64,000 bases of DNA from Wuchereria bancrofti (taxonomy: Eukaryota; Nematoda; Chromadorea; Rhabditida; Onchocercidae). Under the pieces are notes generated by a model that saw nothing but the letters and a program-made list of their open reading frames with translations, did no database searches and was not told where the DNA came from. Location: NCBI GenBank assembly GCA_005281725.1, contig SSBO01000008.1:3516671-3580670 (forward strand), in the 5' to 3' direction. A program made the position numbers and the translations under genes. Every line of letters starts with the position of its first letter. Within the stretch, counting starts at the first letter, position 1. This document shows, in pieces, positions 60,014 through 64,000 of this stretch.

Positions 60014-61220
60014 ATGATACACATAATTTGACCTAATCTAAATGTATATAATTCAATTTTGATATGTAAATTCTGTACTAAATGGTAATTGTTTGCAGGA
60101 TGGGATAAATAGAAATGGGTAGTTTTCAGGTTAACAATTCCTTCATGTAACTTTTTCTTTTTCTTTTTGATAAAAAATGCAAAATTTAATAAATATTCTT
60201 TCAAACATTTTTGAAATGATAATCATTATCACTTTTCTCTTTTTTATTTTTCTCTTATACCATCCCGCACTGCACCAAGTTAATATTTTTATTAAATTTG
60301 ACCATCTTCTAATATTTTCTGGCTAACTGCAATGAAAATTTTGGAGATAACTATTGCAATTAGCATTTACTAAGTATGCCAATTAATATTTTACCTCTTA
60401 TTTTCTTCTCTTTTTTCATCCTAAACTCTTGTAATCGCTAAAAAAAAAAAGAAAGAAAAAGAAATCTGTCTTCCATTTTATCTACGATGCCTCTAACAGT
60501 TTATAGTAAAACTTTATGGCTGAAATTTAAGTATTGAGAGAATAAAATGGCTAATTCCTAGACACAACTTATTTGCACAGTTACACTGTGCAACAAGACA
60601 TTTCTTATCTTCTCAAATTTCATATACAATAAGAGAAGAGATAATGAGATTTAAGTTTCATCTTCATCATGACTAACACTCAATGATAAGCAGAAAATAT
60701 TCAATCATGAAATGAGCAGTTGAGAAGTTAAAAAGAAAAATTAAAAATTAGAAAAAGTTGGGAAAGATAAATGAGACAAATTGTTCCGGCATACTATGAA
60801 AAGGTCAATTCAAATATGGTGTTGAAAAGAGTTAATAGTGATACTCTTCTCATCAATAATTTTAAGAACTGACAACTCATTCGAAAGCTAAGTCATAAAC
60901 ATGTATTGATGCCAAGTAATCGAGTATGAGTCAATGATATATTTCAAGTTGCAAAATTGCTAGAATGCTTTCTTCAGAATAATTGTAACTTTATTTATTC
61001 TACAACATGACACACATTTCAGCAACATAATCTGACAAGTGTAACGAAAGCTGGAGATCAACATTATCGTACTTATCGGAAAATTCACCAAGATATAAAA
61101 CCTGAAAAAAGCTATTAAATGTTTACTTCTTTTCCAGCCTTTACCAACTTCATAAATAATGAAAACCTATTTAACAATAATAAGATGAAACTTACTTAAC
61201 AATGATAAAGTCAATATTTG
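60014..61220. other. 3' intergenic space between two convergent genes
   Basis: This holds the 3' ends of the CPG4-like gene (+) and ngp-1 (-). AATAAA at 60188-60193 is a candidate poly(A) signal for the plus-strand gene. TTTATT near 60990, read on the minus strand, could serve ngp-1. No coding potential was seen. Confidence 0.55.
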
Positions 61221-63755
61221 TCATTGCTGATGCTTGACACGTCGACGTTTCTGCAACTTTCTTCTCCACCCATTTTTATTCCCTTTTTTCTTTTCACTTA
61301 AGCCAAATTCAACGATACCACTGCACTGTAATTTATCATATCTTTTGTTAATGATTCAAATTATGCTATTACCAAATATAAATTAACAATTTCAATATTC
61401 CAAATCATGATTATAACTGAAATGAGTAAATAACAAGACAACAATAATGCACATAATCATTATGTTCAGCAACACCATTCAATATCAAATAAATCTTTTG
61501 ATGAAGATTTTACTTGTTGCTCTGTTGCACGATTGAGAATATGGAAGTTTCAACTACGTAAGCAAAGAAAAAGAATTAAAAAGAAATTTGGATTAAAAAG
61601 AAGATTACTTTGTCGAACGGCTTTCCATGTTTTAATCTGTTACGCTTTTCCGAAAGCTTCTTTCCTGCTCTCTTTCCTCGTGCACGTCGTTTCTCTATCT
61701 TTGGTTCATTTTCTTCCTGAATTATTAGAGTTATTGTAATATATTCATCTCTTGTACAATAAGTCATACAAAGATTTTTTCCAATTTAAATAAGTGATTC
61801 AAAAAAACACTTTTTTTTGAAAAATGCAAAATTCACTATGGGTTCAGCACCAGCATCGATGGTACCTTCAGGAGCTTCCGGAAGTTGAAAATCTAAATCG
61901 TCTAAGTCCGACAAGTTAGTAAGACCACTACACGTTGAACCTAAATCCGTTAGAGTACCATCATCATCATCATCGTCATCGCTGTTATTGTGATCATCAG
62001 CAGCATTCTATAATAACAATACTATTATCATTATCAACAATTCTTTTAAAGTAAAAATATCGTAAAATGACTGCGATCTGCGATATTCAGATAGAAACCA
62101 TTCTGAAGAAAAAAAAAATTGAAAATCTTGGAGTTAAAAAGCAAGTAAATTCAGGATTACTTACACTTTCTTCATTTGCAATATCATTTGAATCGTTGCA
62201 TTCACTTGTTGCTATTTCTTCTGCACACTGGAAATTTTCTTTTTAGTTATGATATCAAAAGAATAAAATATGTTTTTGTTTCTACATTCTGCTTCAGGTC
62301 TCGTCATATATCAGCTAGCAAATTATGTTAAAATGCTATCAAATAAGATCACATGTGTAGTTACTCGTTTTTAATGATGCATCATCAGCAGATATAATTA
62401 CAATTTTAAACTATATAGAAATTTTCTTGAACAAACTTTTACGCTATCTTCGCAATGTTCATGTGCATTTTGCAGTTCACAACCTGGAGGAAGAACAAAA
62501 TAAGGTAAACGACCTCGCTGAAAATCATTCAGCACAATTTTTGCTGCTGTGTTCCAGTCAGGTTCACCACCCTAAAACAGCTTTTATGCTCAGTTTTTAA
62601 TAAGAAAAACTGAGGGAAAAATGGAATAGCGTCATGTTAAAGATTTTCATTAATTTTATTTTTATCTATAAGAATAATAAAACTAAAAAAGAATTTATAT
62701 ATGAATAATTACAATATAATGCTTTACCTTTAACAATCGACCTGTCTTAACACAAATTTTTGTTAAGAAATCACACACATCATTCCATGGGTCGATGGAA
62801 TACGTCTTTAACAGGTATTGTTCTCTTACTCGATCCAAAACTCCCTGTACATGATTGATTGGATCTTTCACATTTTCAACACGTACCTACAAAACTAAGG
62901 CACTTTTACCAAAACTAAACAATCAATCAATCAGCGGAAAAAGTCTTCAGTGTAACTGCATATTTCATGTTATTGACATGCATGACATATTAAAAAGAAA
63001 TTGTTCTGACAACCGTTTACTTCATTTGTTAATCAAACTGTCACTTGAATCTTTGATTTTGGACAACTAATGAATTCGTTTTTAGAAAAATAACATGAAA
63101 CAAAAATTACTTTAAAATGATAATTTAAGTAAAAAATAAAGATAAAAACAACACTGCGATTAAAAATACTGGTATAGACAAAAAGTTAGACTAACCACTC
63201 CTTTCAAGATGATCTGAGTCTCCGAATCTCCTTGTGGATAAACAACACCTGGACAGTCAATCATATAGATACGTCGCATCAAACTAACGTACTGCCATAC
63301 CTTAATTAATGCTTTTTTTTTTTTTTAAATGTACATAGAAATACAAAGCATCCGATAATGTTTGTTTTGCTTATGACAGCTGAGTCATAGGTGCACACTT
63401 TCTTACAGAACTCAAAATAAGGGAATCAAAACAAAACTTACTTTAGTTTCGCCTGCAATTGGAGCAGTTTTACATACTCGTTTAGCCCGCAGTGTATTGA
63501 TTATTGAAGATTTGCCAACATTTGGATAACCAATGAAACCAACGCTTATCTACAATGCAATTTCATCACTACTAGCTAAATATATCTTGTTATGAACCGC
63601 TGAAGAGTAGGGTAAATTACCTGTTGACGATCTTTATGAAGATTTGCGAACTGTCTTAATAGGTTAATCAATGTTCCTTTGCCAAAGGAATGCTGCATAG
63701 AAGCATGGAAAGCTACTGTTGGCAGTTCTTGTGATAATAATGTCAGCCACTTTTT
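61221..63755 (-). CDS. ngp-1: nucleolar GTP-binding protein NGP-1 (NOG2/GNL2), 3' part
   Basis: Minus-strand exons in coding order: 63755-63621, 63549-63442, 63300-63196, 62886-62728, 62571-62443, 62227-62165, 62007-61837, 61716-61609, 61325-61221. All are phase 0. The part in the window encodes 327 residues; the N-terminus and G4 motif lie beyond the right edge. It belongs to the circularly permuted YlqF/YawG GTPases. G5-like FHAS with [13 protein letters not shown] comes first, then the P-loop [13 protein letters not shown]2 PIAGETK and G3 DCPGVV, followed by [18 protein letters not shown] and [16 protein letters not shown]. The tail is acidic (DDDDDDD) then Lys/Arg-rich ([12 protein letters not shown]), as expected for nucleolar targeting. 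NGP-1/Nog2 acts in maturation and nuclear export of the pre-60S ribosomal subunit. The gene is essential and conserved in eukaryotes, so this identification is secure. The last two small exons are placed by phase and composition. Confidence 0.95.
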
Positions 63756-64000
63756 CTGGAATAAAAACACACTTTAAAAGTTTACAGGATGTTTCAAAAA
63801 ATTTAGTCAATTATACAGTAGTAGTACTATAACTAATAATTAATAAAACAATGAAGTCCAATTCTTTTTATTATATGTTTCCCTTATTGTATACTAATCA
63901 GTTATTGCATCCTCTCTGATGAAACAGACAAAATAAAAGTTTAAAGAATTGTATAAAATAAAGAAAACAGGAATTGAAAAGTAAACAATATACCGTAACC
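63756..64000 (-). other. ngp-1: ngp-1 intron reaching the right edge
   Basis: Upstream of the exon starting KKWLTLLSQ, a normal acceptor (TTTTTATTCCAG read on minus) is followed by A/T-rich sequence with no exon-like frame. The missing N-terminal exons should lie right of 64000. Confidence 0.6.

Overview
The window is eukaryotic nuclear DNA, very AT-rich (about 75% A+T by eye) with many A/T homopolymers. Its genes are split into many small exons with GT/TTTCAG-type splice sites. Gene content fits a nematode: a CPG4-like secreted protein, a TRPA-type channel, a CD109/alpha-2-macroglobulin-like thioester protein and the nucleolar GTPase NGP-1/GNL2. A filarial or other spirurid worm is my guess from composition and style. 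Species is not determinable from the sequence alone.

Layout. 1-38 may be the last codons of an unknown gene. 39-10261 shows no gene but holds simple repeats, a dense cluster of ACGT-core sites (1941-2364) and a 63-nt imperfect hairpin (4070-4132). 10262-15679 (+) is a 13-exon TRPA-like channel with all six membrane segments and pore, but no ankyrin repeats anywhere upstream in the window. 15935-16192 is an orphan coding exon just after its poly(A) signal. 16193-25733 has no recognisable gene. 25734-45210 (+) is a complete thioester-containing protein (TEP) gene with 30 exon positions. 45211-53826 has no gene. 53827-60013 (+) is a secreted Cys-rich, acidic-tailed CPG4-like protein. 61221-63755 (-) is the 3' part of ngp-1, convergent with the previous gene and running off the right edge.

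The TEP locus is the centre of interest. Exon position 15, covering the variable bait-like stretch, exists in two versions 2.3 kb apart (32875-33040 and 35363-35534). Both enter in phase 1 and leave in phase 2, so exactly one must be used for an open frame. The intron before the first version holds seven tandem ATGC units (overlapping UGCAUG motifs, the Rbfox/FOX-1 recognition word) and a 25-bp inverted repeat. Further single UGCAUG words lie 61 nt upstream of version A and on both sides of version B. The same gene has two minisatellites built from its own splice junctions: the exon 8 donor boundary is repeated six times (44-bp unit) and the exon 26 acceptor boundary is repeated ten times in the intron before it. 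The predicted protein has signal peptide, furin-like site, intact GCGEQ thioester, a His at the C3-type catalytic position and a hydrophobic GPI-like tail. I infer a cell-surface or secreted innate-immune thioester protein with two bait isoforms.

All exon structures were derived by hand from splice consensus, phase continuity and family similarity. Every listed exon chain keeps an open frame and consistent phases.
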